Positions 1-10,093 are shown, numbered from the stretch's first letter. The stretch: DNA of 64,000 nt from Phytobacter ursingii (GCA_901456055.1 CABDWT010000019.1:124001-188000), one strand, 5' to 3'. Numbers and translations: made by a program. Notes: generated by a model not told the origin, from the letters alone.

Positions 1-615
1 TGGGGCAGAAATAACTCATCCAACGTCAAAAAAGTGCGCTGGATACTCGAAGAGCTGGAACTGCCATACGAACATATTCTCGCAGGCGGCGCGTTTGGTC
101 TGAACCGGGAAGCAGAATTTCTGGCAATGAATCCCAACGGCCTGGTGCCATTGTTGCGCGATGACGAAACGGATGTCCTCCTGTGGGAATCCAATACCAT
201 TGTTCGCTACCTGGCCGCACAGTACGGCCAACGTCGCCTGTGGAATGATGAACCTGCCGTACGCGCGCAGGGGGAAAAATGGATGGACTGGGCACTGTCC
301 ACGCTGGCGCCGAAGCACGGTATTTTGCTGGTAGGCCTGGTGCGTACGCCCGTCGAAAAACGCGACAATGCGGCCATCGAAGCGGGCATCAACGCCTGTG
401 AAGCGCTCTTTGCCATGCTTGACGACGCGCTGGCGCATCAGACGTGGCTCTCCGGCGCGGAATTCGGCCCGGGTGACATTGCCGTCGCGCCCTTCATCTA
501 TAACCTCTATAACATCGGTCTGAGCTGGACACCACGCCCACACCTTGAGCGCTGGTACCAGACGCTGACGCAGCGCCCGGCGTTTCGTGACGTGGTCATG
601 ATTCCGGTAACCTGA
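1..615 (+). CDS. gstB: Glutathione S-transferase GstB, 5' end cut by window edge
   Basis: The reading frame is open from base 1 and lacks only the first few codons of the E. coli GstB protein. The N-terminal thioredoxin-like domain begins at W-G-R-N-N-S, where GstB-type enzymes carry the glutathione-binding turn, and contains the conserved [10 protein letters not shown] and [12 protein letters not shown] segments. The C-terminal helical domain follows and the protein ends in MIPVT. GstB of E. coli is a cytosolic transferase reported to act on haloacetates such as bromoacetate. A second, related GST gene starts at 12364, so two paralogues flank the guanidine operon. The gene converges with yliI, with only 19 bases between the stop codons. 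Confidence 0.93.
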   Translation, partial: WGRNNSSNVKKVRWILEELELPYEHILAGGAFGLNREAEFLAMNPNGLVPLLRDDETDVLLWESNTIVRYLAAQYGQRRLWNDEPAVRAQGEKWMDWALSTLAPKHGILLVGLVRTPVEKRDNAAIEAGINACEALFAMLDDALAHQTWLSGAEFGPGDIAVAPFIYNLYNIGLSWTPRPHLERWYQTLTQRPAFRDVVMIPVT

Positions 616-634
616 TAAGCCTGCCCGGTGTCAC

Positions 635-1750
635 TTACCGCGCCGGGCTGACTTTCAGCAGTTCCCCGTCTGACGCATCGGTCAGCACATACAGATAGCC
701 ATCCGGCCCGACGCGCACATCGCGAATACGCGCCTTGCGCTCTTTAAGGATGCGTCCGTCTTCACGCACCGTATTTCCGTTTACGCTCATCACGATGACA
801 TCTTCATCTTTCAACGCACCGATAAAGAGTTTGTTTTTCCATTCGGGAAACACATCCGCGTTATAGAATGCCATGCCGCTGATAGCTGGAGATTTTTTCC
901 AGTAGAAAATGGGTTGCTCAGTCCCCTCGACCTTGCCGCCTTTCGCCTCGGGGATAGGCAATCCGCTGTAATTTATTCCCCAGGTCGCCAGCGGCCAGCC
1001 GTAATTTTTCCCTTTCCCGGCAATATTGATTTCATCGCCGCCGCGCGGACCATGTTCATGCATCCACAGGGCATGACTCCATGGGTTCATCGCCATCCCC
1101 TGCGGGTTACGAAGCCCGTATGCCCAGATTTCCGGTCGCGCGCCAGACTTGCCGACGAAGGGATTATCCGGCGGGACTTTACCCTCGTCGGTCAGGCGAA
1201 CCAGCTTACCCTGTAATTTGTCGAGATCTTGCGCGGTGGGACGCTGGTTATTTTCCCCAAGCGCAATCCACAGGTAGCCTTTACCGTCAAATACAATGCG
1301 TCCGCCAAAGTGATTGCCGGTCGACAATTTTGGCTGCTGGCGAAATACCACCTGAAAAGCGTCAAGATGTTTTGCATCTTCGCTAAGACGGCCATATCCC
1401 ACAACCGTGCCCGCTTTGCCGTCCTGCCCGGCTTCGGCATAGCTCAACCAGACCCGACGCGACTGAGGAAAATCCGGCGCCAGCACCACATCCAACAGCC
1501 CGCCTTGCGCGTTAGCCCATACCTTCGGAATGCCGGTTATCGGGTCAGAAAGGCCTTTCCCGGGTAGCCATTGCCGTAGCTGTCCGCCGCGCATCGTTAT
1601 CAACATGCCCTGATCGCCGGGCAAAAAAGCCAGAGACCAGGGGTGATCGAGTTTGGTTTGTAATACCTCAACCTTAACGGGTGCGGGCGCCGCCATGACA
1701 GAGGCAGAAAGGAATATCGCAGGAATAATAAACGCAGCGGAACGATGCAT
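635..1750 (-). CDS. yliI: PQQ-dependent soluble aldose sugar dehydrogenase YliI
   Basis: The 371-residue protein has the same length as E. coli YliI (Asd). A signal peptide of about 20 residues ending in SVMA-AP indicates export to the periplasm. The rest is a six-bladed beta-propeller of the GSDH/sorbosone dehydrogenase family, with family motifs such as GQGGLLDVVLAPDF-like, LSTGNHFGGR and RNPQGMA. In E. coli the enzyme oxidises aldoses with PQQ as cofactor; many enterobacteria do not make PQQ and must take it from outside. The gene lies alone between gstB and bssR and is transcribed away from bssR's end. Start is the ATG followed directly by the hydrophobic signal sequence. Confidence 0.92.
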   Translation of the reverse strand: MHRSAAFIIPAIFLSASVMAAPAPVKVEVLQTKLDHPWSLAFLPGDQGMLITMRGGQLRQWLPGKGLSDPITGIPKVWANAQGGLLDVVLAPDFPQSRRVWLSYAEAGQDGKAGTVVGYGRLSEDAKHLDAFQVVFRQQPKLSTGNHFGGRIVFDGKGYLWIALGENNQRPTAQDLDKLQGKLVRLTDEGKVPPDNPFVGKSGARPEIWAYGLRNPQGMAMNPWSHALWMHEHGPRGGDEINIAGKGKNYGWPLATWGINYSGLPIPEAKGGKVEGTEQPIFYWKKSPAISGMAFYNADVFPEWKNKLFIGALKDEDVIVMSVNGNTVREDGRILKERKARIRDVRVGPDGYLYVLTDASDGELLKVSPAR

Positions 1751-1825
1751 GACGCACTCCTTTATTCATGGTTTGCATAAAGGGTAGCCAGCACGGCCGG
1801 GCAAAAGGGGATTTTTACAAAAGCT

Positions 1826-1855
1826 TAAAAAGAAAGGGGGGAGTGGCCTCCCCCT
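1826..1855 (-). terminator. Intrinsic terminator of bssR
   Basis: Read on the minus strand, a GC-rich stem of GGGGGAGG paired with CCTCCCCC-like bases lies just after the bssR stop codon and is followed by TTTCTTTTT. This is a standard rho-independent terminator. Confidence 0.75.
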
Positions 1856-1858
1856 CGT

Positions 1859-2242
1859 TTAGATTTCGGCGAGCGGTACATGTTCGCAAAGATATTTGAT
1901 ACTGAAATTCAGCACATTAAAGGCTCTTTCCAGTTTCTCGACATTCACCGCTATATAGGTTGGGCAATCCTGACGCCCGCTTAACAGGCAAACCGCCACG
2001 GAGGAGATAGCCTCCTCCGCACGATACAATGCCCCTCGGGTATCGGCATCCTGCAATGTGTTCAATTGCACACCGTTATCACGTATTTCCCTGGCAAGAT
2101 CGAAGAAGTGCTCGCGTAATTGATCGTTTTCGCTGACAGACATATACCCTTTCGCTTTTCGCATCTGGATATAGCTCGCAAGATCAGCTCTGGCGTCAAC
2201 CAGTTTGTCCAACAGACAGTGTGTAAGTTCGTCAACGGTCAT
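1859..2242 (-). CDS. bssR: Biofilm regulator BssR
   Basis: This 127-residue protein has the exact length of E. coli BssR (YliH) and shares its central RKAKGYMSVSE motif and the later pattern EEA-(I/L)-(S/A)-AVCL(L/M)SG...DCPT. BssR is a small cytoplasmic protein that affects biofilm formation through indole and catabolite signalling in E. coli; no enzymatic activity is known. In E. coli bssR follows rimO directly. Here about 11 kb of accessory DNA, including the guanidine operon, separates the two. The gene has its own promoter region (2243-2349) and terminator. Confidence 0.9.
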   Translation of the reverse strand: MTVDELTHCLLDKLVDARADLASYIQMRKAKGYMSVSENDQLREHFFDLAREIRDNGVQLNTLQDADTRGALYRAEEAISSVAVCLLSGRQDCPTYIAVNVEKLERAFNVLNFSIKYLCEHVPLAEI

Positions 2243-2349
2243 ACGTTCCCCCCTTGTCAGCCATCAGGCACAACTTATAGTATGGCTGTTTTTTGAGCGA
2301 AAGCATGCGCAACGTCAATTATTAACCGCCGACGAAACTTCTTTACACT

Positions 2350-4164
2350 TTAGAGCTGCTTAACATTCTCCCGGCTGGCAAGCCATGCGCGCCAGCCGCC
2401 ATATTCCGTGATGTCCGTTGCGCCCTCTAATCCATTATTTTCACAAATGAATCCGGTCAACCACTGTCCCTGTTCAAGTTCCACCTTGCCTAACCCCAGC
2501 GGGGCCGGGATACCGGCCAGAAACGATCCCAGTTCGCTGGACGGCAACGCCCACACCTCAACGGCAATAGCCCTGCCGCCTTCGGCGACACGAACCATGC
2601 CAGGACGTTTGCCATCCGCCAGCGCATACAGACGATAGACAGGTGCACTCAGCGCGGCCTCCACAAGATATCCCCCACGCTGACGCAACTGATAATTGAG
2701 CGCAAGACCGTCCAGATGCGCACCGCAGACCACCACGTTTACCCGGTCATTTGCGGCGGTATGCGTAGGGGAATCAGCCCCGATGGTACTGCCACCGGGC
2801 AAGCTCAGCGGTTTTTGGCGCTGCAAGGCATCCGCCACGCTCAGCAGATACTGATCGGTAAAGGCGCGGCCGAATAAGGTCACGCCGGAAGGTAAGCCAC
2901 TGGACATAAACCCAACCGGAACCGCCACGGCAGCGTAATCGAGCAGGTTCATGAAATTGGTGTAGTAGCCGAGATCAGAATTGCGCTTCACCGGCTCATC
3001 GTGCAGCTCAGCCAATGTGACCGGGCGCGGATAGGTCGGTGTCAATACGCAATCCAGGCCGTCGAGCAAGGCATCGCATTGCCGTTTATAACCCTGCAAC
3101 CGATAGAGACCGTCAAACGCGCTGACGGCATCGGTGGTCGGGGCTTTTTGCAAAACATCACGAATAACGGGCAGTACCGCATCCGGCTGCTGTTCAATCA
3201 GTTGACCTGCCACATGGTAGCGCTCTGCCACCCACGGCCCCTCATAAAGCAGTTTTGCCGCGGCCAGGAAGGGGGTGAAATCAAGCTCGACGGGTATTCC
3301 TCCCAGCGCTTCCAGCTGTGCTTTGGCCTGATAAAACAGTGCTTCGCTCTCGGCACACCCCAAAAACTCCAGCTTATCCGGCACGCCAAAACGGAAACCG
3401 GCCTGCGGCACGCCAAACGCCTGCTTGCTGTTCCATAGCGGATTGTGGCGGCTGTAGTCGTCATCCGGATCCTGGATCGCCGTCAGCGCCAGCAAGGTGC
3501 TGGCCTCAGCGGCCGTGGCGGTAAAGAAGGTGACACAGTCCAGCGTCCGACACGCTGGCACGACGCCCGCCGTTGAAATCAGTCCTTTGGTGGCTTTTAG
3601 CCCCACCAGATTATTCAGGGACGCGGGGACGCGCCCGCTGCCAGCGGTGTCGGTGCCTAACGAAAAGCTGGCGACGCCCAGCGCCACCGCCAGCGACGAC
3701 CCGGCGCTGGAACCGCCCGAAGGATAATCAGGATGTACGCTGTTGCGACAGGCGCCATAGGGCGAGCGGGTACCATTCAGACCGGTGGCGAACTGATCGA
3801 GGTTGGTTTTACCCAGCGGAATAGCCCCGAGAGCAATCAACTGCCGCACGAGAGTGGCATCCTGCCCGGCCATATACGCAAATGCGGGGCAGGCCGCCGT
3901 GGTGGGGACGCCTGCAAGATCGATATTGTCTTTGATGGCGAACGGAATGCCGTACAGCGGCAGATCCTCCGGCTGATGCTGTTCCAGCGCTGCCAGATAG
4001 GGCTCCAGCTCGGCTTCATTCAGAATATGAATGAACAAATGAAATGCCGGGTTGAGCGCCAGCGCCCGTTGGCGTAATTGCATAATGAGCGCTCGCGGGG
4101 TTATCTCACCGCTACGATAGCGTTTCGCCAGTGTATTGAGGCGCAAATCAAAGGTCTGTGTCAT
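2350..4164 (-). CDS. atzF: Allophanate hydrolase (last gene of the guanidine operon)
   Basis: The 604-residue protein has an N-terminal amidase-signature domain (about residues 1-440) and the C-terminal domain typical of AtzF/DUR1-type allophanate hydrolases. The Ser-cisSer-Lys triad is visible: Lys in AIKDNIDLAG, Ser in the GGSSAGSS loop and the nucleophile Ser in DTAGSGRVPAS. It cleaves allophanate to ammonia and carbon dioxide, the last step of guanidine or urea breakdown. The start is the ATG at 4164, which overlaps the upstream carboxylase stop (ATGA) and has a GGAG ribosome site, indicating translational coupling. An in-frame ATG 27 bases upstream lies inside the carboxylase gene and is less likely. 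Confidence 0.93.
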   Translation of the reverse strand: MTQTFDLRLNTLAKRYRSGEITPRALIMQLRQRALALNPAFHLFIHILNEAELEPYLAALEQHQPEDLPLYGIPFAIKDNIDLAGVPTTAACPAFAYMAGQDATLVRQLIALGAIPLGKTNLDQFATGLNGTRSPYGACRNSVHPDYPSGGSSAGSSLAVALGVASFSLGTDTAGSGRVPASLNNLVGLKATKGLISTAGVVPACRTLDCVTFFTATAAEASTLLALTAIQDPDDDYSRHNPLWNSKQAFGVPQAGFRFGVPDKLEFLGCAESEALFYQAKAQLEALGGIPVELDFTPFLAAAKLLYEGPWVAERYHVAGQLIEQQPDAVLPVIRDVLQKAPTTDAVSAFDGLYRLQGYKRQCDALLDGLDCVLTPTYPRPVTLAELHDEPVKRNSDLGYYTNFMNLLDYAAVAVPVGFMSSGLPSGVTLFGRAFTDQYLLSVADALQRQKPLSLPGGSTIGADSPTHTAANDRVNVVVCGAHLDGLALNYQLRQRGGYLVEAALSAPVYRLYALADGKRPGMVRVAEGGRAIAVEVWALPSSELGSFLAGIPAPLGLGKVELEQGQWLTGFICENNGLEGATDITEYGGWRAWLASRENVKQL

Positions 4165-7100
4165 TGTGCTTTCTCCATCACCACTACACATTGCCCGGCG
4201 CGCACGGAGGTTCCCGGCTGCACCCGAACCTGACTGACCACGCCGTCATGCGGCGCGGTTAACGGTATTTCCATCTTCATCGACTCCAGCACCACCAGCA
4301 CCTGGCCCTCTTTCACTATGCTGCCTGGCGTCACATTGACCTGCCAGAGATTACCGGAAACCGGGCTGTCAACGCCCCGTTCCCCGGCCTTGAGTGGGGC
4401 ATCATCCCCTTCCCCGATAATCACATCGCTGCTGTCGAAATGGGCCTGGCCGCTGGCAATCCAGCGATCGCGCTCGGCGGCAAATGCCTGCTGTTGATGG
4501 GTGCGGTTCGCCGCAATGCTTTGCGCTTCATCGGCAAGGAACTGTTGATATTCCGCCAGGCGCAACGTGGTCTGTTCGATGCGCAGCGGATAGCGTCCGA
4601 GCGGGAAGTCCCGGCGGATGGTAAGCAATTCATCGGCAGACACCGGATAAAAGCGGATCTGATCGAAAAAGCGCAGCAGCCACGGCTTGCCGCCAAAATC
4701 GGCCACATCGCGATAGCGGTTCCACATTTGCAGGGTGCGGCCCACAAACTGGTATCCCCCCGGTCCTTCCATGCCATACACACAGAGGTATGCGCCGCCA
4801 ATGCCGACGGAGTTTTCCGCCGTCCAGGTACGCGCCGGGTTATATTTGGTGGTCACCAGACGGTGGCGCGGATCGAGCGGTGTCGCCACCGGCGCGCCAA
4901 GGTAAACATCGCCCAGCCCCATCACCAGATAGCGGGCATCAAAGACGGTTTTATAAACCTCATCAATATTTTCCAGATCGTTAATCCGGCGGATAAATTC
5001 GAGGTTACTCGGGCACCAGGGCGCATCGCGGCGCACGGTGGTCATATATTTCTCAATCGCTTTCTGACAGGCCGGATCATCCCAGGAGAGCGGAAGCCAG
5101 ACCACGCGCGACGGCACATCCAGATCTTCGCGCTCGCACACATCGGCCCACAGCTCGCCAATGATCGCAAGCAAACGGCTCAACGTCAGGGTTTCCGGCT
5201 GATAATGCACCTGCAATGAACGGATCCCCGGCGTCAGGTCGATAACCCCGTCCAGCGCGCGGGTTTCCAGCGCCTGCATCAGGGCGTGACCGCGAAAACG
5301 CAATACCAGGTCGAGCTCCGGCTCGCCAATTTCCAGTAATAAATGGGTGTCACCAGAAAGACGCGCCACCAGCCGTTTGTCCCCTTCGCCGGTCTCCAGC
5401 ACCACCGGCGAGGCCAGCGAGGCAGGATGCCAGTTAAAGGTCACAGGCCGCAGCGTTTCCACCTCCTGGCGACTCGCCTGCGCCAGCAGCCGGGCCGTCT
5501 CCACATCCACCGGGACGAAACGCACTTTGTCGCCCGCTTTTAGTTGCCCAAGCTGGTGCAGGTCGGCTTCGATAACCGTCACCGGGCAGACAAAGCCCCC
5601 GAGACTTGGGCCGTCCGGGCCGAGGATAACCGGCATATCCCCGGTGAAATCCACCGCGCCGATGGCATACGGGTTGTCATGGATATTGGACGGGTGCAGC
5701 CCCGCTTCTCCGCCGCTCTCACGCACCCACTCCGGCTTCGGCCCCACCAGGCGGATCCCGGTTCGGCTCGAATTAAAATGCACTTCCCAGTCGGTGGCAA
5801 AAAAGGTGTTGATATACTCGCGGGTGAAATATTCCGGTGCCCCATGCGGGCCATAGATCACGCGCAGTTCACGCACGGCGGGCAGTGTGGTGTGCAACGC
5901 CTGCGTGAGTACCGCGCCGCTTGCGCGATCCATCAGAGGATTGAGATGCAGCACATCGCCGGTACGCAGCGCGCGCCCGGCGTGACCGCCAAACTGCCCG
6001 AGCGTGAAGGTGCTTTTGCTACCAAGATAATCCGGCACATTGATGCCGCCACGCAGGCAAAGGTAACTGCGCACCCCGGCACCACTCACCTCACCCAGAC
6101 GCAGCGTGCTGCCTGCCGGGATGGTGAAGACCCTGTTCATGGCAACGTCGTCATCTTCAAGGGTAATGCTCATCGCCGCGCCGGTCACCACCGCCACGGC
6201 GTCGGTATTAAATTTCAGCGTCGGGCCCGTGAGGGTGATTTCCAGCGCGGCATCGGTGGCGGCATTCCCCAGTAACGCATTGCCCAGACGCAGTGCGCGA
6301 TCGTCCATCGGGCCGGACGGCGGCACCCCCACCGCCCAGTAGCCCTGGCGGCCAGGATAATCCTGTATCGTGGTTTGGGTTCCGGCGCTCAAAACCTCAA
6401 GGGTCGTGGCCTCGTAGCGCAACCCTTCCAGACAACGCGTCCAGGGCTCGCCATTGGCAAACGGAGAGAAGGCTAAAATCTGACGCAGATACTGACGGTT
6501 GGTCTCCACGCCGTACAGACGGGTCGCCGCCAGCGCGGCATCCAGGCAGGCAATCGCCTGTGCACGCGTTGGCTGCCAGGCAATGATTTTTGCCAGCATC
6601 GGATCAAAGAACGGCGGCACTTCGCAGCCGGCTTCCACCCAACTGTCAATGCGCAACGTGCGGCGATCGTCGAGCGGAAACGCCACGTCGGTCAGTAGTC
6701 CCGGCGAGGGCTGGAACTGGCGACCCGGATCTTCGGCATAGACGCGCGCCTGTACGGCATGCCCCTGAGGCGTAAGCCCGGCAGCCAGCTCAGTCAGCGG
6801 CGGGAGATCGCCGGCGGCCAGCTCAATCATCCAGCGCACCAGATCCACGCCCCAGACCTGCTCGGTGACGCCATGTTCCACCTGCAAACGGGTGTTCACC
6901 TCCAGGAAGTAAAAGCGTTTTGCCGCGCTGTCGTAAACAAATTCGACGGTTCCGGCGCTGCGATAATTCACCGCTTTTCCCAGTTTGATGGCCGCCGCGC
7001 ACAGTGCGGCTTCCATGCCATCCGGCAGGTGCGGTGCGGGCGTCTCTTCCAGCACTTTCTGGTTACGGCGTTGTACCGAGCAATCGCGCACGCCAAGGGC

Positions 7101-7763
7101 AATCACCTCGCCTTCGCCATCGCCAAAAATTTGTACTTCCAGATGGCGCGCGCGCTCGATGTACTTCTCGATAAAGACACCCGCATCGCTAAAGTTGTTT
7201 TTGCCCAGCCGCACGACCGCGTCAAAGGCGTCGGCCAGCTCATCGGCGCTGTAGCACACCCGCATCCCGATACCGCCGCCGCCCGCAGTGCTTTTCAGCA
7301 TCACCGGGAAACCGACAACGCTCGCCGCCTGCCGGGCCTCATCAAGGTTAGCCAGCAGTTCGGTGCCTTCCAGCATCGGCACGCCATGCTTTTTGGCCAG
7401 CGCACGGGCCGTGTGTTTTAAGCCAAAGACCTTTAGCTGCTCCGGTGTCGGGCCAACAAAGGCAATTCCTGCGGCTTCGCAGGCTTCGGCAAAGGCGGCG
7501 TTCTCGGAAAGAAAACCATAGCCGGGATGAATCGCCTGCGCGCCGCTCTGGCGGGCCGCAGCGATAATTTTTTCGCTGACCAGATAGGTCTGTGCCGCCG
7601 GGCCGTCGCCCAGGCTCATGGCTTCATCGGCTTCACGAATATGCAGACTACTGGCGTCAGCCTCAGACCAGACGGCAACACCGGTGACATTGAGCGCGCG
7701 CAAGGTGCGCAAGATACGGCAGGCAATCGCGCCACGGTTAGCGATAAGGAGTTTCGTAAACAT
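4161..7763 (-). CDS. Biotin-dependent guanidine carboxylase (urea carboxylase family)
   Basis: The 1200-residue protein has the urea carboxylase layout without a fused amidase: biotin carboxylase domain (about 1-450, starting MFTKLLIANRGAIACRI, with glycine-rich loop TAGGGGIGMR), two KipA/KipI-like (AHS) carboxyltransferase domains (about 455-1010) and a biotinyl domain near the C-terminus with biotin lysine in ESMKM (about residue 1163). Family members in ykkC-riboswitch operons with DUF1989 proteins have been shown to carboxylate guanidine rather than urea, and the riboswitch upstream of this operon makes guanidine the likely substrate; this is inference from context. The product, carboxyguanidine, is passed to the UAAP1/UAAP2 proteins. 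A 177-base gap separates it from the UAAP1 gene, unlike the tight joints elsewhere in the operon; I see no convincing gene in that gap. Confidence 0.9.
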   Translation of the reverse strand: MFTKLLIANRGAIACRILRTLRALNVTGVAVWSEADASSLHIREADEAMSLGDGPAAQTYLVSEKIIAAARQSGAQAIHPGYGFLSENAAFAEACEAAGIAFVGPTPEQLKVFGLKHTARALAKKHGVPMLEGTELLANLDEARQAASVVGFPVMLKSTAGGGGIGMRVCYSADELADAFDAVVRLGKNNFSDAGVFIEKYIERARHLEVQIFGDGEGEVIALGVRDCSVQRRNQKVLEETPAPHLPDGMEAALCAAAIKLGKAVNYRSAGTVEFVYDSAAKRFYFLEVNTRLQVEHGVTEQVWGVDLVRWMIELAAGDLPPLTELAAGLTPQGHAVQARVYAEDPGRQFQPSPGLLTDVAFPLDDRRTLRIDSWVEAGCEVPPFFDPMLAKIIAWQPTRAQAIACLDAALAATRLYGVETNRQYLRQILAFSPFANGEPWTRCLEGLRYEATTLEVLSAGTQTTIQDYPGRQGYWAVGVPPSGPMDDRALRLGNALLGNAATDAALEITLTGPTLKFNTDAVAVVTGAAMSITLEDDDVAMNRVFTIPAGSTLRLGEVSGAGVRSYLCLRGGINVPDYLGSKSTFTLGQFGGHAGRALRTGDVLHLNPLMDRASGAVLTQALHTTLPAVRELRVIYGPHGAPEYFTREYINTFFATDWEVHFNSSRTGIRLVGPKPEWVRESGGEAGLHPSNIHDNPYAIGAVDFTGDMPVILGPDGPSLGGFVCPVTVIEADLHQLGQLKAGDKVRFVPVDVETARLLAQASRQEVETLRPVTFNWHPASLASPVVLETGEGDKRLVARLSGDTHLLLEIGEPELDLVLRFRGHALMQALETRALDGVIDLTPGIRSLQVHYQPETLTLSRLLAIIGELWADVCEREDLDVPSRVVWLPLSWDDPACQKAIEKYMTTVRRDAPWCPSNLEFIRRINDLENIDEVYKTVFDARYLVMGLGDVYLGAPVATPLDPRHRLVTTKYNPARTWTAENSVGIGGAYLCVYGMEGPGGYQFVGRTLQMWNRYRDVADFGGKPWLLRFFDQIRFYPVSADELLTIRRDFPLGRYPLRIEQTTLRLAEYQQFLADEAQSIAANRTHQQQAFAAERDRWIASGQAHFDSSDVIIGEGDDAPLKAGERGVDSPVSGNLWQVNVTPGSIVKEGQVLVVLESMKMEIPLTAPHDGVVSQVRVQPGTSVRAGQCVVVMEKAQ

Positions 7764-7940
7764 AGTCAGGACTCAATCGTGGCGGGTCGTCCCGCCGAAA
7801 TTCGGCTCGCCTTATGGCCGTCCATAAGGGGCAGGTCGTTTACGGACGCGGTGGTGTCTCGCGCGTCTGACTGAGCGGTAAACGGTTCGCGCGCACCGCA
7901 AACAGGCGGTAAATCAGGCGGCGCAGACGCGCAGAACGGC

Positions 7941-8573
7941 TCAGTTCCATACCAGCACTTCTGCCGGGGTCGGGTTCCAGCCATTGCACGGGTTGTTCAA
8001 CTGAGGGCAGTTGGAGATGAGCACGATAACGTTGCATTCGGCGCGCAGTTCAACGTATTTCCCCGGCGCAGAGATACCGTCTTCGAAGGTCAATCCGCCC
8101 TCCGGGGTCACCGGGACGTTCATAAAGAAGTTGATATTGGCGCCAATATCACGTTTGTGCAGACGGCCATCGTGCAGGCAGGCGCAGAGGAAGTTATCGC
8201 GACAGCTGTGCATGTGGCGTTTATCCAGCGCATAGCGCACGGTGTTGCTCTCCTGGGCGCACGCGCCGCCGAGCGTGTCGTGGCGGCCACAGGTATCGGC
8301 GACAATCGTCAACAGAGGATTGCCGATATTGGAATACAGCACACTGCCGGTGGTCAGATACGCATTGCCCTGGCGGCGCAATGTACGCTGCGGATCGTAG
8401 CGTTCACGGGCGTTGTCGGCGTTATAAAACAGCGTATCCACGGCCTGGTTGCCTTCCAGATCCAGCAAACGCAGGGTCTGGCCCTTTTTCACTTCAAACA
8501 GATACGGTTCCCCGGCCGGGATCACATGGCGAAAAACGGCCTCGTCGGGATGTTTCTGGCTGGTGACAGTCAT
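7941..8573 (-). CDS. Urea carboxylase-associated protein 1, DUF1989 (carboxyguanidine deiminase subunit)
   Basis: The 210-residue protein belongs to DUF1989 and matches the shorter of the two urea carboxylase-associated proteins (UAAP1). Recognisable pieces are [31 protein letters not shown] and the Cys/His-rich stretch around [12 protein letters not shown], which probably binds metal. In studied guanidine pathways the two DUF1989 paralogues form a deiminase that turns carboxyguanidine into allophanate and ammonia. I place the start at 8573 because an AAGGAG ribosome site lies six bases upstream; the adjacent ATG at 8576 is possible but has only three bases of spacing. The ribosome site overlaps the stop of the preceding gene, so the pair is probably translationally coupled. 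Confidence 0.88.
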   Translation of the reverse strand: MTVTSQKHPDEAVFRHVIPAGEPYLFEVKKGQTLRLLDLEGNQAVDTLFYNADNARERYDPQRTLRRQGNAYLTTGSVLYSNIGNPLLTIVADTCGRHDTLGGACAQESNTVRYALDKRHMHSCRDNFLCACLHDGRLHKRDIGANINFFMNVPVTPEGGLTFEDGISAPGKYVELRAECNVIVLISNCPQLNNPCNGWNPTPAEVLVWN

Positions 8574-8583
8574 CATGGGCTCC

Positions 8584-9312
8584 TTACAGGGCAAATAAGC
8601 GGGTGTTAGTGAAGGCACGCTCGTTTTCCGGGCGCGTCAGCAAAGCCTCGATGGCAGCGTTTTCGTCTGCCGCCTGTCGCCAGGCCAGTTGCACCGGGCG
8701 CGGCGCATAATCTGCGGCGGGGTCCATCGGGTGTTGCAGCGCGGTAAGCACCACCAGCACGTCCATTGGCGCAAACAGATCAACATAGTTGCCGGCCTTC
8801 GACGCACCGCTATGGAAGGTAAAAGCCCCCTGCTCATCGACCGTGACTTTGCTAAAGAAATTCACCACCATCAGCAGGTCTTCAAGGTTTAAATCCCACT
8901 TGCCCATTTCAACGAGCAGGTTATCTGTGCCATTGCGATAAAAGCCGTTACGCAAATCCTGATAACGCCCCTGGCCATATTTCTCCTTCACTTCGGCAGC
9001 GTTCAGCACGCCGCCAAACGGGTCATGCCAGCCGCAGGTGTCGGCGATAATCCCCGCCAGCACGCGTCCCATATCGGAGTAAAAACAGTGGCCTGCCGTC
9101 AGGCGCGCGGTGTGCTGGCCTTTTAAGGTATCAGGCAGGTTCAGGCGTTCGCTCTTTTCATGCGGATTAAGCATCATCAGGCTGACATTTGCCCCACCTT
9201 CCAGGTCGGTCATGCGCAGGATCTGCCCGCGCTTGAGGATAAAGGAGAGACTGCCGCCGCCCGGCAGCGTCTCTTCACGCAGTAGTGATGTTTCTTTTTC
9301 GAGTAAAGTCAT
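8584..9312 (-). CDS. Urea carboxylase-associated protein 2, DUF1989 (carboxyguanidine deiminase subunit)
   Basis: The 242-residue protein is the longer DUF1989 paralogue (UAAP2). It shares the fold signatures of its neighbour: [17 protein letters not shown], then [12 protein letters not shown] and a NFFSKV segment. With the UAAP1 protein it is expected to form the carboxyguanidine deiminase. It sits between the transporter ATPase gene (four bases upstream) and UAAP1 (ten bases downstream), consistent with co-translation and equal expression of the two subunits. Databases usually label this family only as urea carboxylase-associated. The gene uses an ATG start just after the transporter stop codon. 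Confidence 0.88.
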   Translation of the reverse strand: MTLLEKETSLLREETLPGGGSLSFILKRGQILRMTDLEGGANVSLMMLNPHEKSERLNLPDTLKGQHTARLTAGHCFYSDMGRVLAGIIADTCGWHDPFGGVLNAAEVKEKYGQGRYQDLRNGFYRNGTDNLLVEMGKWDLNLEDLLMVVNFFSKVTVDEQGAFTFHSGASKAGNYVDLFAPMDVLVVLTALQHPMDPAADYAPRPVQLAWRQAADENAAIEALLTRPENERAFTNTRLFAL

Positions 9313-9316
9313 TAAG

Positions 9317-10093
9317 TTAACTCCTTAATGCGTAGACGTTATCGGGCTGCGGGTGGGTCATTTCCGCCAGACGCGCTTCATTGAGCGGAATGTCATAGGT
9401 AATGCGCGCGCCGTACGCGTTGGGTTCGTGCGGGTCGATGCGCACTTTGTCGAATACCAGCAGCCGGGTGCCGAGGTTAAAGCCCTCGGAGAGATCGTGG
9501 GTGACCATAAAGACCGTCATCCGGGTTTCGCCCCACAGTTGCAACAACAGGGCGTGCATATCTTTGCGAATGCCGGGGTCGAGTGCGCCAAAGGGCTCAT
9601 CCAGCAGCAACACGCGCGGCTGCATAATGAATGCCTGAGCAATAGCGAGACGCTGCTGCATACCGCCGGAGAGCTGGGCCGGGTATTTATCCAGCGCCTG
9701 TCCAAGGCCCACTTTTTGCAGCATCCACACGGCTCGCTCCCGCGCCTCACGCTTACCCGCGCCAAACAGGCGCCCCAGCAAACGCGCATTGGGCAGCTCA
9801 AGGCCGATGGTGACGTTGTCGAGCACGCTTAAATGGGGAAAGACGGAGTAGCGCTGAAAGACCACCCCGCGGCTGCGGTCCGGCTCTGCCTGCAACGGCT
9901 TGCCATCAAGCAAAATAGTGCCGCGACTTGGCGCTTCCTGGCCCAGCAACAGACGCAGGAAGGTGGACTTCCCGCAGCCGGATGCGCCCACCATTGAGCA
10001 AAACTCCCCTTCTTTAACCTGCAAATTGAGGCGTTCGAGTACCACATGCGCGCCGTACTCCTGCCAGATGTTGTTGATTTCGATAAAACTCAT
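9317..10093 (-). CDS. ABC transporter ATPase (guanidine uptake, nitrate/taurine type)
   Basis: The 258-residue protein is a complete ABC ATPase: Walker A GASGCGKST, Q-loop VVFQRYSVFP, signature LSGGMQQR, Walker B VLLLDEPFGALD and the switch histidine in VTHDL. It is of the NrtD/TauB/SsuB class, which powers uptake of nitrate, sulfonates and other small solutes. The C-terminal extension after the H-loop mentions no regulatory domain that I can recognise. Its ATG overlaps the stop of the permease gene by four bases. Together with the permease and binding protein it forms a full importer, and the operon context makes guanidine the probable cargo. Confidence 0.88.
   Translation of the reverse strand: MSFIEINNIWQEYGAHVVLERLNLQVKEGEFCSMVGASGCGKSTFLRLLLGQEAPSRGTILLDGKPLQAEPDRSRGVVFQRYSVFPHLSVLDNVTIGLELPNARLLGRLFGAGKREARERAVWMLQKVGLGQALDKYPAQLSGGMQQRLAIAQAFIMQPRVLLLDEPFGALDPGIRKDMHALLLQLWGETRMTVFMVTHDLSEGFNLGTRLLVFDKVRIDPHEPNAYGARITYDIPLNEARLAEMTHPQPDNVYALRS

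Noticed and set aside
4161-7763. Urea amidolyase with urea as the natural substrate
   Set aside because: The domain layout alone allows it, but the guanidine riboswitch and the two DUF1989 genes in the same operon favour guanidine.
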